Positions 32,897-42,554 of a stretch of DNA of 64,000 bases are shown here, piece after piece; the first letter of the stretch is position 1, and every line of letters starts with the position of its first letter. Both the position numbers and the translations under genes were made by a program. The stretch covers positions 1-64,000 of the forward strand of contig JAFIEV010000052.1 of NCBI GenBank assembly GCA_020832305.1, written 5' to 3'. The DNA comes from Cyclobacteriaceae bacterium. GTDB lineage: Bacteria; Bacteroidota; Bacteroidia; Cytophagales; Cyclobacteriaceae. Under the pieces are notes generated by a model, which did no database searches, was not told the DNA's origin, and saw nothing but the letters and a program-made list of their open reading frames with translations.

Positions 32897-35800
32897 ATGA
32901 AAAAAATACAATACTTATTGTGGATATGCTTTCTGATTACCTCTTTATCAGAAGAACTTCATTCTCAAAACCTTATAAATGAAAATATCAAATCCGGCGG
33001 TCCTGCTTCTACCACTAATTCTAATTTTGAAAGTGTTGGCAGCCTGAGCATAGACGTAACAGCTGTCGATAAGGTACTGGTGGTAGCCACATTTTCCAGT
33101 AAAACCACAACAGGTTCAGCTACTGGCTATTATCGGATTGCCGATGTATCGGATGCGGCAAATCTAAATAGCGGTGTTTTTGAGTTAACGCACAATAGCT
33201 TTGACAATAATGGCAGCGTGAGTTACATCTTCGATGTAGGTGCATTTTCAGGTATTAAAACTTATGATTTTCAACATAGAACCAGTGCGCAAACAATACA
33301 AACCGAAATTAATATGACAGCCATTGCACTCTCTGATGGAGCAGTGCATTTACCGGCAGATGTACAACAACTTAACACTGATCTGGAAGTAAGTGGCAGC
33401 AATTGGATAACAGTAGTCGAAAGCAAGGCCAATGTCTTATCTCATACAGGTGGATTCTATGTTACGGCTTCAATACAAAACCAAAGAACAAGTGGTGGGG
33501 CCAGCATGAATACCGGTGCAGAGTGGGTTCTGCAATACAAACTCAATACGGAAACATCCGAAAACTGGAGAAATCTGAATTTTCCAGTCCAGCGTCAACC
33601 TCTAAATGAATTTAAAGGGATTATTACCCTGGTAGGTGCATTGCCTGATGCTACAGAACCTGGCTCCTATGACTTCAGAGTAGCGCAGCGAAAAACTGAA
33701 GGACCACATACAATGATAACCCAAAAATGCAATCTGGTGACCATCCCTTTAGGAACCATCAATGGCTTCTTTCCGGTCTTTACAACTTCGAAACCCACAG
33801 CCAACACGACCAGCAGTTCTATGCAGCCAATACTTCAAAATAATGTAAATCCCCAAAGTAATACCGACATTTTTTTATTGTCACAGTATGCATTGCAAGC
33901 CAACGGACAAGCGCTATCCCCGGCTTATGAGATAATTGTTAATAAAAACAATTCGATCTTTTACCAGGGTCTTCAGCATAAAAAATCCCTGGCTAATTCA
34001 TCGCACAAATGCAGTGGTGCAAGTTCAGCATTGATAAAAAACACAGAACAAGGTGTTACCTATTCTATACGGTTCAATCATGCTTCAGCAAATAGCCGAA
34101 GCTTAACTACTTCTGACGTACTTCTGGCAGGTTTTGGCTTGTACAAAAGCTCCAAATCGTTTGTTCTTCCAGTTACGGTTAACTCAACACTCGGCCTGGG
34201 CAATTCGTCCTATAATACACTGACCAGCGCCTTTAACGATATAAATTCGGGTATTTTCAGGGGAAATATTACTGTACTTATCAATAGTAACATCATTGAA
34301 ACATCATCCGTAATACTTCAGCCCTCGGGCCAGGGCAATACCAGCTACTCTCAGATTTTACTTTATCCAACCAATTCAAACCTGTCTGTTACCGGTGACA
34401 TCAATGGTCCGCTTGTAGATTTTTCGGGTGCGAAAAATATTACTTTTGATGGCAGAGCCAATTTAATTGGCAATGCAAGTCTTACCTTTGAAAATATCAA
34501 TGTGCAAAGTGGCTCCAGAACTTTTCGATTTATAAATTCGGCTGAGAACAATATTTTGCGCAATTGTAACATATTAGGCTCCACCCCTTCTACAACTGGA
34601 GGAATAATTCACTTTGGAGCATCTTCCATTGGACCTGGCAATAGTGGTATTACTATTGAAAATTGTAATATCAGTAGCTCAGATACGCAAAGACCACTAA
34701 ATGCAATCTATTCAAATGGTAGCAGTGGCAGAAGAAATTCAAACATTAACATTCGCAATAACAATATATTCAATATTTTCAATCCTGAATCGAGCTCAAA
34801 TGGTATCCACATCGCGGGTAATACTCAAACATGGACCCTTCTGGGAAACAGCTTTTACGAGACCCAAAAAATTGATGCTACTGGCGTTAATGAATATTAT
34901 GCCATTCGCATTGATGCGGCTGATGTTAATGATTTCACCATCCGTAATAATTTTATCGGAGGTAGCGCCCCTGAGTGTGCCGGAAATCCATTGGTGTTTT
35001 CGACTGCAACTGGAAGTCAGTTTAAAGGTATTTATATCCGCACCAGCGATACAGAATTAACAGAAATTAAAGAAAACGTATTTCAGAATTTCAACTTCAC
35101 ATCAACACATCCTAACCCCTGGGATGCTATTTATGCTTATTCAGGCAGTTTGCTGATCGAAGGAAATATAATAGGCTTAGAAAGCGCCACAGGCAATATC
35201 AAAATAACATCACCTACTGCATATTTGGTGCCCAAATTAAGTGGAGGAAGCATAACATCTGTTGAAATTATCGGCGGTGGATACAAGTATAATGAGGCTC
35301 CAGCTATAACTTTCCATGGAAGCGGAAGTAATGCTTCTGCCACAGCTGAAATCAGCAATGGTTCCATTTCTTCTGTGATCCTAAACAATGGTGGATCAGG
35401 ATATGATGCTTCTGCCAATTTGCGACTCGAAGGTTTTTCAACCAATTTTTCTACTGTGCATGGCATCCGTCTGTTTACCCAGGGAGATGTAAAAATATTA
35501 AATAATACCATCGCTTCTTTTGAACTGGAAAGTTCTGATTATTATGCCATAGGCTTCGAAGGGATATATAAAGATGTAAACAGAGGCGGGAATTTACTTA
35601 TCGAGAATAATCAAATAGGGAGCTTAAGCCACAATAAAAGTATTCATATTAAAAGCTCAGCTTCACAAGCCGTAACCGGACAACGACTATATGGCATTTT
35701 TCACCAGGGTAGTCAGGCTGTTCAAATCAATAATAATCTGGTTGCCGGTTTGTATAACTCTTACTCCGGCAACAATAATGCGACTGCTACTTTTGGTATT

Positions 35801-38800
35801 TATGCGACCCGTGGAAAAATTGATATTGCATCAAACAGGGTATTTAACCTGGCTACGGAGGCGGGGAACGGAGGCGGTGCGCAAAATGCATCCATCATAG
35901 GCATAGCTATCCAAAATACTACAGCTGGAATTTCCCACACCATAATTGCCAATGAAGTGGTAAATTTAAACAATCATAACCCATCTGCCAGGGTAGATTT
36001 GCATGGAATATATTTAGCAGGGGCAAATAATATCTTTCATGAAGTATCTGGAAACTATGTGTCCCGCTTACAAATGCATGGGATCAATAAGGGCAGTTCA
36101 ATAAATGGTATATTGCTCTTTGGAGGAAAAACGAATTTTTACAATAATATAGTTTTTCTGGGCGAAAATTACCATAAGCAACATTTTATGTATGGCGTCT
36201 ATGATCAGGGAGCTTACCTCAGTGATCTTAATGCTTACCACAATACCATTCGCATAGTAGGGACCGCTGAGGCCGGTAGTATTGCTTCCAGTTATGCGTT
36301 TTATAACAGGGCAAATTCTACAACACCCAGAAATATACTCAACAATGTATTCACTAACACCAGAACGGGCGGAAGTGATGGTAAGCACTATGCGATACGG
36401 ACAGGATCGATATCGAATCTTAACATCAATTACAATAGTTACTTTACAGGCCTCTCCTTTCTCAGTCAGTTTAACAACACCGATGTTTTAAGCTTAACCA
36501 ACTGGAAAACATCAACCTTACAAGATGAAAATAGCTACGACCAGGATCCGGGTTTTATAAACACGGGTAATGGCTATGAAATGCACTATTTCACTAATAC
36601 GTTAACAGGCGCTACTACCACCGGTATTACATCAGATTTTTCAGGCCAAAACCGTTCAGTTATCACTCCTTCAATAGGCGCATTAGAACTCAATGAAGTG
36701 ATTTGGACTGGAAATATAAGTACGGATTTTAATACAGCGGCTAACTGGTCAGGTAATTTGGTACCAGAAACAGGTGCAAATATACGGTTCTCAGCTGAGG
36801 CACTACATAATTGTATACTGGATCAAAATCGCTTAATAGGTTCTATTCAGAATTCGGGGAATAAAGATTTGGTCTTAAATGGCAAAAACTTAAAAATTTC
36901 AGGTTTTACCCATTTCACCGGAATCGGAAAAATGGATGGTGGTTCTGAAAATTCAAAAATCATTTTTAATGGCCCTCAACAACAATTCATTCAAAAAGAC
37001 CTTTTTAAAAACGATGAAATTCAAAACCTTGAAATTCAAAATCCCAAGGGAATTCTTATGCAAGGTTACCTGAAAGTATTGCAATCTCTTAATATTAAAG
37101 AAGGTGATTTGTTGTTATCGGATCAAACACTTCAGTTAAATGGCAACCTTCTTTGCGAAAAGGGTACCATTAAAGGTGGAAACCAGGCAGCGCTCCTTAT
37201 CAAGGGAGGAAATGAAAATATTATGAGTCTTCCTGCTTTGAATTTGAGAAAATTACATTTAGATCGAATAACGGAAGCAGTTCGTATGACTGGAAATCTA
37301 ACCATACATGAACGAATCGACTTGCAAAACGGTCTGCTTATAACTGGTAATCATATACTAACCATAAAAGCAGATAGTATCTACGGTAATGGCACCATAG
37401 ATGCAGCGGAATCTGGAGCCCATTTGATTTTCCAAAACCCAAATAATCTGGTACTCTCTGAAAATATTCTATCTGAAACCATTGATCAACTAAGCATACA
37501 AGGTGGAGGCTTACAATCTGCCGGAAATATGAGTATTGTAAAAAGTCTGAATTTAAATGCCCCAAACCCAACTTCTAAAATTGGTCTGTTGCATATGCAG
37601 GAAAACCATATACTCACCATGGAAGCACAGGCAATAACCACAGGTTTTGGGGACGTTTCGGGTCAGATATTGCGAAAGTCTGTAACCCCAAACACAGACT
37701 ATACCTTTGGCAGTGCCTATACCAATATTAAGTTTACAAATGGTTCTGACGCTCAAATGCCGCAGGAAGTACTTTTCATCGTAAGGTTAGACACTACCAA
37801 TATAATTAAAACGAATACAGTACGCAGGATTTATGAGATTATAAGAACCGGAGGTCAGGCGCCAACCAGGTTTAATCTTACCCTCAGATATCTGGAGAGC
37901 GAACTCAATGGTCATGAAAAAGACAACCTGGTCTTTTGGGATCACCATGTTCCGTATAATGGCCTTTCTCCACATGAACATGGTAAATCTGCCCAAAATT
38001 ACCTTAATAATACCATTACCCTTGCCAGTCATGGGATAGGCTACCTGGTAACAAATGCCTATGTAAACGAAATAGAGTATGTCGATGAGGCAACAACACC
38101 TCAAAACCAATCCAAAATCTGGATGATCTCAGGGAAGGAATCGACAAGTGATTTTGAATGGATCGGCGCTGATGATGTGGTATGGGCCAATAATACCAAT
38201 TGGAGTGGCGGGGCGATCCCAACCGCTACAAGCGATGTGGTGATCAGGGCATTTACTCCATACCCCGCCTTTCTTCCCGCAGAAATCGAGCTCAATTCTA
38301 TTACTATACTTCCTGGCGCTACCCTAGGTGCCCTTGAAAATAGCCGATTCATCATTAATGGATCCATAAACATAAATAATGGCAATGTCTCCTGGAATAA
38401 CCAGGGAGTCTTTGAACCAAATAACAGTACTGTAGTATTTACAAGCACAGCAGCTGCCATATCAGGACAGACTCATTTTTACAACCTTGAAATTGCGGAA
38501 AATGCAAAGTTATCAATCGTAGCTGGTTCCAGAACTCAAATCAGCAATGATGTACTCATAAAGGAAAACGGCTCCTTGAATGCTACTGCCATGGGAGAAA
38601 ATACTTTCGAATATACAGGGAATAAAATCCAGAATATTGTAAATACTTCCAATGGTGCATACCATCACCTATTATTATCAGGTAGTGGAGCCAAAAACCT
38701 GCCATTAGAGACAAATCACTTTTATGGCGATTTATCCCTTTATCAAAATGCTGAATTAAGGGTAGTTAACGATCTTAATATTGATGGCAATTTAAAAATT

Positions 38801-40627
38801 GTAGATCAAGCCACTTTTGAAGCAGGTGGTTTTACGCACTACTTAAAAGGAGATATCGAAATAAATGGTTCGTTGACCACAGAATCAGGAAGCAAATTTA
38901 TTTTTGACGGCAGTAAAGCACAATATGCATTAGGTGACAAAGTGCTCGAATTACATGGCATTCAATTAAAAAATGAAAAAGGGCTTTTCGCAAGTACAGA
39001 CCTGAAGGCCTCAGGCATGATCGATATGGAGAATGGTAATCTTCACCTGGGAGATAATGCCTTTTACATAAACGCCGGAATTCAACGAACTGAAACATCG
39101 CAGTTGGTAACTGGCAAATTTTCGAGTCTACATTTTGGTGGCAGTATGCCCTTAGCTATACCTGATAATTTATTTGCAGATAATTACGCTGAACTCAACA
39201 ATGTAATAATAGATTGTGCCGGAGGAATTACGACCAACAACCAAAGAATAGTTGTAAATGGATTACTTAATTTAAATGATGGCTTTTTTAATATCGCAGG
39301 CAAAAAAATATCTATAAACGGCTCAATTACACGCAATACAGGCAAATTATTAACTGATGGCTTTACAGAAATTCGACTTGGTGAAAACGCATCCTTACTC
39401 ATCTTACCTCATGATGTGTTTTCAAATTCTTCTACCGAGGTTGGTGTCTTGTCTGTGGAGCGCAGTGGGGGTTTGAACCTTGGCAATCAAAATATTTTGA
39501 TAGGCAATAAGTTGGTATTAAAAAACGGCATAATACATCAAACCTCACTTGCTGGCTTAACAATTTTTAGTCATGCATCCACAGTCGGCACTGATTATTA
39601 CAATGAAGTACCCGGTTCAGAATTAAGCTTTATAAATGGCAAAGTAGAAAAATTAGGGAATACAGCTTTTATCTTTCCTGTGGGGGCTGAGTCAATTTAT
39701 GCACCTATTGGCATTTCGGCTCCAAAAGAAGCAGGCGCAATTGATGGTTGCTTTTCTGCATCCTATACTTCTAAAAATCCAGATGATTTGTACGATACAC
39801 GTAAATTTCATGAAAGTCTGGTAAGAGTAAGTAATATGGAATACTGGACGATTGACAAAATTCATGGAGATCACGAGGTAAAAGTAAGTCTTAACTGGGA
39901 TGACAGGAGTGGTGGAATAACAGACATATCTAAATTAATGGTTGCACGTTGGGATGGTGAAAAATGGGCAAATCATGGAAACACAAACACCAGTGGCGAT
40001 TTAGAAAAAGGTTTTGTCACATCGGATTATGTAAAATCATTTTCTCCATTTACACTTGCTTCCAATGACATAAACAGCAATCCTTTACCTATTGAATTGT
40101 TGTTTTTTAAAACAAATTGTGCTGATGCAGGAGTAAACATTTCCTGGGCCACAGAATCTGAAATCAACAATGATTACTTCTCCATAGAGAAAAGCTTTGA
40201 TTTAAAAAGCTGGGAAGAAATTGTCATTGTCTCTGGCAGTGGGACATCAAAACAGAGAAACGATTATCACTATTTCTTCGATGGCATGCTGAGCGATACA
40301 CATTATTACTATCGACTAAAGCAAACAGATTATGATGGCACAACAACTCATTCTGCCGCAAAAACTACCTTTTGTCGTTTTAATCATCTTTCGCAAGATC
40401 TGGTATTGTATCCAAATCCTTCTGAGGCGCAGTTTAAAATCAGTGGTTTATATGATGAAAAAGCAATTATTAGCATTTTTGACCATACAGGGATTAAAAT
40501 CAAATCATTTTACGCAGAATCAGCCGATAATTTGGTTATTGACCTCAGTTTTGCAAGCTCAGGCTTATATTTCATCAAGGTTAATACAACCAAAGGCTCA
40601 AAGGTCTTTAAAGCCATTAAACTATAA
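32897..40627 (+). CDS. Giant (2576 aa) beta-helix surface protein with T9SS sorting domain
   Basis: Predicted cell-surface adhesin or filament-like protein. Signal peptide 1-24 (ITSLSEELHSQ). Residues ~425-1265 form a right-handed beta-helix region, with many short 'NI.I.NN.I..I' rungs introduced by GNSSYNTLTSAFNDINSG. Within it, ~780-850 carry two 'GGGYKYNEAPAITFHG / GGSGYDASANLRLEG' units. Two copies of an Ig-like 'W.G....D.N...NWSG..VP' module start near 1268 and 1752, followed by long repetitive beta-solenoid stretches. A final module (SWATESEINNDYFSIEKS, ~2415) precedes the type A sorting domain from ~2500 (LVLYPNPSEAQFKI) to the end. It is a single unbroken frame of 7.7 kb and no catalytic motif is seen. 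Confidence 0.92.
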   Translation: MKKIQYLLWICFLITSLSEELHSQNLINENIKSGGPASTTNSNFESVGSLSIDVTAVDKVLVVATFSSKTTTGSATGYYRIADVSDAANLNSGVFELTHNSFDNNGSVSYIFDVGAFSGIKTYDFQHRTSAQTIQTEINMTAIALSDGAVHLPADVQQLNTDLEVSGSNWITVVESKANVLSHTGGFYVTASIQNQRTSGGASMNTGAEWVLQYKLNTETSENWRNLNFPVQRQPLNEFKGIITLVGALPDATEPGSYDFRVAQRKTEGPHTMITQKCNLVTIPLGTINGFFPVFTTSKPTANTTSSSMQPILQNNVNPQSNTDIFLLSQYALQANGQALSPAYEIIVNKNNSIFYQGLQHKKSLANSSHKCSGASSALIKNTEQGVTYSIRFNHASANSRSLTTSDVLLAGFGLYKSSKSFVLPVTVNSTLGLGNSSYNTLTSAFNDINSGIFRGNITVLINSNIIETSSVILQPSGQGNTSYSQILLYPTNSNLSVTGDINGPLVDFSGAKNITFDGRANLIGNASLTFENINVQSGSRTFRFINSAENNILRNCNILGSTPSTTGGIIHFGASSIGPGNSGITIENCNISSSDTQRPLNAIYSNGSSGRRNSNINIRNNNIFNIFNPESSSNGIHIAGNTQTWTLLGNSFYETQKIDATGVNEYYAIRIDAADVNDFTIRNNFIGGSAPECAGNPLVFSTATGSQFKGIYIRTSDTELTEIKENVFQNFNFTSTHPNPWDAIYAYSGSLLIEGNIIGLESATGNIKITSPTAYLVPKLSGGSITSVEIIGGGYKYNEAPAITFHGSGSNASATAEISNGSISSVILNNGGSGYDASANLRLEGFSTNFSTVHGIRLFTQGDVKILNNTIASFELESSDYYAIGFEGIYKDVNRGGNLLIENNQIGSLSHNKSIHIKSSASQAVTGQRLYGIFHQGSQAVQINNNLVAGLYNSYSGNNNATATFGIYATRGKIDIASNRVFNLATEAGNGGGAQNASIIGIAIQNTTAGISHTIIANEVVNLNNHNPSARVDLHGIYLAGANNIFHEVSGNYVSRLQMHGINKGSSINGILLFGGKTNFYNNIVFLGENYHKQHFMYGVYDQGAYLSDLNAYHNTIRIVGTAEAGSIASSYAFYNRANSTTPRNILNNVFTNTRTGGSDGKHYAIRTGSISNLNINYNSYFTGLSFLSQFNNTDVLSLTNWKTSTLQDENSYDQDPGFINTGNGYEMHYFTNTLTGATTTGITSDFSGQNRSVITPSIGALELNEVIWTGNISTDFNTAANWSGNLVPETGANIRFSAEALHNCILDQNRLIGSIQNSGNKDLVLNGKNLKISGFTHFTGIGKMDGGSENSKIIFNGPQQQFIQKDLFKNDEIQNLEIQNPKGILMQGYLKVLQSLNIKEGDLLLSDQTLQLNGNLLCEKGTIKGGNQAALLIKGGNENIMSLPALNLRKLHLDRITEAVRMTGNLTIHERIDLQNGLLITGNHILTIKADSIYGNGTIDAAESGAHLIFQNPNNLVLSENILSETIDQLSIQGGGLQSAGNMSIVKSLNLNAPNPTSKIGLLHMQENHILTMEAQAITTGFGDVSGQILRKSVTPNTDYTFGSAYTNIKFTNGSDAQMPQEVLFIVRLDTTNIIKTNTVRRIYEIIRTGGQAPTRFNLTLRYLESELNGHEKDNLVFWDHHVPYNGLSPHEHGKSAQNYLNNTITLASHGIGYLVTNAYVNEIEYVDEATTPQNQSKIWMISGKESTSDFEWIGADDVVWANNTNWSGGAIPTATSDVVIRAFTPYPAFLPAEIELNSITILPGATLGALENSRFIINGSININNGNVSWNNQGVFEPNNSTVVFTSTAAAISGQTHFYNLEIAENAKLSIVAGSRTQISNDVLIKENGSLNATAMGENTFEYTGNKIQNIVNTSNGAYHHLLLSGSGAKNLPLETNHFYGDLSLYQNAELRVVNDLNIDGNLKIVDQATFEAGGFTHYLKGDIEINGSLTTESGSKFIFDGSKAQYALGDKVLELHGIQLKNEKGLFASTDLKASGMIDMENGNLHLGDNAFYINAGIQRTETSQLVTGKFSSLHFGGSMPLAIPDNLFADNYAELNNVIIDCAGGITTNNQRIVVNGLLNLNDGFFNIAGKKISINGSITRNTGKLLTDGFTEIRLGENASLLILPHDVFSNSSTEVGVLSVERSGGLNLGNQNILIGNKLVLKNGIIHQTSLAGLTIFSHASTVGTDYYNEVPGSELSFINGKVEKLGNTAFIFPVGAESIYAPIGISAPKEAGAIDGCFSASYTSKNPDDLYDTRKFHESLVRVSNMEYWTIDKIHGDHEVKVSLNWDDRSGGITDISKLMVARWDGEKWANHGNTNTSGDLEKGFVTSDYVKSFSPFTLASNDINSNPLPIELLFFKTNCADAGVNISWATESEINNDYFSIEKSFDLKSWEEIVIVSGSGTSKQRNDYHYFFDGMLSDTHYYYRLKQTDYDGTTTHSAAKTTFCRFNHLSQDLVLYPNPSEAQFKISGLYDEKAIISIFDHTGIKIKSFYAESADNLVIDLSFASSGLYFIKVNTTKGSKVFKAIKL

Positions 40628-40747
40628 TAAAAAGTTTCTGAAACCTCTGCAGCACAAATCTGAAATGTTTTTGAAGTCAAGCTGGCAAGTGAAATCAGAA
40701 TAAGCATAATCAGAGATACTTTCTGTGGTTAACTCTAATTTATATTA

Positions 40748-40755
40748 TAAATTTG
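40748..40755 (+). promoter_or_regulatory. TAnnTTTG -7 element of the ArsC/Spx-like gene
   Basis: TAAATTTG matches the consensus exactly, 70 bases before the ATG at 40825. The -33 element is not evident. Confidence 0.45.
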
Positions 40756-40824
40756 AACCAATGTATTTTAAGATCGCAACCCAGAATACTAAAACTGTAT
40801 TTATTCTTTAAAATTGGATATACG

Positions 40825-41175
40825 ATGAAGCTGCTCGTTTACGGCATTAAAAATTGCAATACCATGAAGAAAACCTTTTCCTTTCTCGGCGAAAAAGGCA
40901 TACAGTTTGATTTTATTGATTATAAAAAACAGGTTCCTGAAATAGGTTGGCTGAAAAGCATTGCTGATAAAGTCGGTTTAAATAATATCATCAACACAAA
41001 AGGAACCACCTATCGTCAGCTGAGTGAGGAGGAAAAGTCCTTATTAACTGATGAAAACAAAGCACTGGATTTACTTCAGAAAAAAAGCAGCATGATTAAA
41101 AGACCAATCATTGAAGCAGATTCAGGTGAGGTAATTTTGGGATTTGAACCCGATAAAATCATGGCATTGTTGTAA
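40825..41175 (+). CDS. ArsC/Spx/MgsR-like thioredoxin-fold protein
   Basis: 116 residues from the ATG at 40825; an upstream frame to 40753 is unrelated. The N terminus MKLLVYGIKNCNTMKKTF holds the single redox cysteine of the YffB/Spx subfamily, with no second CxxC cysteine. LLQKKSSMIKRPII matches the conserved 'P.L.KRPi' arginine segment near the end. Spx relatives bind RNA polymerase in Firmicutes, while YffB-type proteins may reduce glutathione mixed disulfides; which role applies here cannot be told. It ends at a bidirectional terminator. Confidence 0.85.
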   Translation: MKLLVYGIKNCNTMKKTFSFLGEKGIQFDFIDYKKQVPEIGWLKSIADKVGLNNIINTKGTTYRQLSEEEKSLLTDENKALDLLQKKSSMIKRPIIEADSGEVILGFEPDKIMALL

Positions 41176-41211
41176 AAAATCCCGACAAGAAAGGCTTAAA
41201 TTAAATCTATT

Positions 41212-41252
41212 AAAAAAAGGGGTCATTCTTTTTTAAGTTGACCCCTTTTAAA
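41212..41252. terminator. Bidirectional terminator
   Basis: AAAAGGGGTCA (41215-41225) pairs perfectly with TGACCCCTTTT (41239-41249), giving an 11-bp stem flanked by A and T tracts, between converging genes. Confidence 0.88.
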
Positions 41253-41275
41253 TTTCATTTATTAAGACCGGAGCG

Positions 41276-42532
41276 CTAATCCTTTAATATTTCCACCTCA
41301 ACGCGTACATTAAAACGGGCGTTTTCTGATCGTTTTTCATATACAGGTTTTTTGCCACCCCAGGCTTTTACTTGAATTCGCTTCTCATCGATTCCGTTAT
41401 ATGCCAACCACTTTTTTACCGTTTCAGCCCTGGCGGCTGAAAGTCTTTTAGCAGAACCAATGCTTTCAGGATTGTCGTCACCCAATTGAAAAAACCGATT
41501 TGAATCTTTGGGCAATCCAATAATTTTTCCTGCCGAATTACTATTGGTATGTCCGTGGATCCTGATAACGAGATCTTCATTTTCCAGCATCATTTCCAGC
41601 AATTGATTCAATTCATACATTGACTCAGGGCGCATAACAGCAGCATCATTGAAAAAATAGACGTTATACATAATCATCAAAGCACCTTTGGTCTGACGAT
41701 TTAGATCTAGGTTTACAAAGGTAACACCATCTTTAACTTCAATTCTTGAGTCATTTGCCTGCGAGGGAGCATCGAGATTAAGTTCAACCTGTTGCTTATT
41801 ATAACCAAAAACATCAGCAATAACCAACACCCGGTTTGTCCTGTTAGCAGGGTCTGGAACAAATTGCAAAGTATGTGTATCAAATTTACCTAATTCTCTG
41901 TTTCTTTCAGCATCAACTACATTGATCTTTGCCTGCACCTCTTTGAGGGAAGTAGCATTTACAGCATTAAAAATCATCTTAAAAAACTTACCACCACCTG
42001 CAGGTTCTTCAGCTTGCCGTATAGTATTGGAAGGACCAGGATTGCTTTTCTGTGGATTATCACCGGTCATCTGATCTTTTTTTAATTGTCCTGAGCTTGA
42101 TTCAGCCCGTCCTGTAAACCCTTCTCCCAGTATTGCCCCTCCTTCTTTTTTATAAAATGGGTCATCTTTATCCCCTCTGTAGAACACCCATGCGTCACTG
42201 TAATTGGGCATCTGACGGTACTTCACCCAGTTTTCCCGCATGCTCTTAAAATCTTCACTGAAGAAGCCATATACATAGTAGAGCTGTCTGTTTGCATTAA
42301 ACGCTACAGATGCGCCAGGGGCATCTCCATGTTTTAGCGCCTGACTGAATCGCATAGCATTTTGAGGGTTTTGAAAAGCACCCAAAATGAGATAGTACCC
42401 ATCTCTGATACTGTCTTGTTGAACAGTGTTCAGGCCTGAGGCATCAAAGGCCATACCCTTATTAAGACCAGGAATTAATAACAAAATTGTAATAAAACCA
42501 AGTATTTTTACGCTGGCGAATCGGGTTTTCAT
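41276..42532 (-). CDS. SPOR-like plus OmpA-like peptidoglycan-associated protein
   Basis: 418 residues from the ATG at 42532. Signal peptide ~1-32. A SPOR-like domain (DGYYLILGAFQNPQNAMRFSQAL ... YVYGFFSEDF ... DAWVFYRGD) covers ~45-125, a Gln/Pro/Ser linker follows, then a beta domain (~185-280) and a C-terminal OmpA domain (~290-418). The OmpA ligand motif LSAARAETVKKWL fits N-x2-L-S-x2-R-A-x2-V-x3-L, but the usual GHTD reads GHTN, so the diaminopimelate-binding Asp is replaced. The two modules could bind denuded glycan and peptide respectively. It follows the PorG-like gene by 22 bases. Confidence 0.82.
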   Translation of the reverse strand: MKTRFASVKILGFITILLLIPGLNKGMAFDASGLNTVQQDSIRDGYYLILGAFQNPQNAMRFSQALKHGDAPGASVAFNANRQLYYVYGFFSEDFKSMRENWVKYRQMPNYSDAWVFYRGDKDDPFYKKEGGAILGEGFTGRAESSSGQLKKDQMTGDNPQKSNPGPSNTIRQAEEPAGGGKFFKMIFNAVNATSLKEVQAKINVVDAERNRELGKFDTHTLQFVPDPANRTNRVLVIADVFGYNKQQVELNLDAPSQANDSRIEVKDGVTFVNLDLNRQTKGALMIMYNVYFFNDAAVMRPESMYELNQLLEMMLENEDLVIRIHGHTNSNSAGKIIGLPKDSNRFFQLGDDNPESIGSAKRLSAARAETVKKWLAYNGIDEKRIQVKAWGGKKPVYEKRSENARFNVRVEVEILKD

Positions 42533-42554
42533 AGCAAGAATTGTTGGGTTATAT

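Noticed and set aside
35137-35511. Antisense frames within the giant surface gene (also 38101-38460)
   Set aside because: The sense frame is unbroken with signal peptide and sorting domain; the antisense frames follow from its codon composition.
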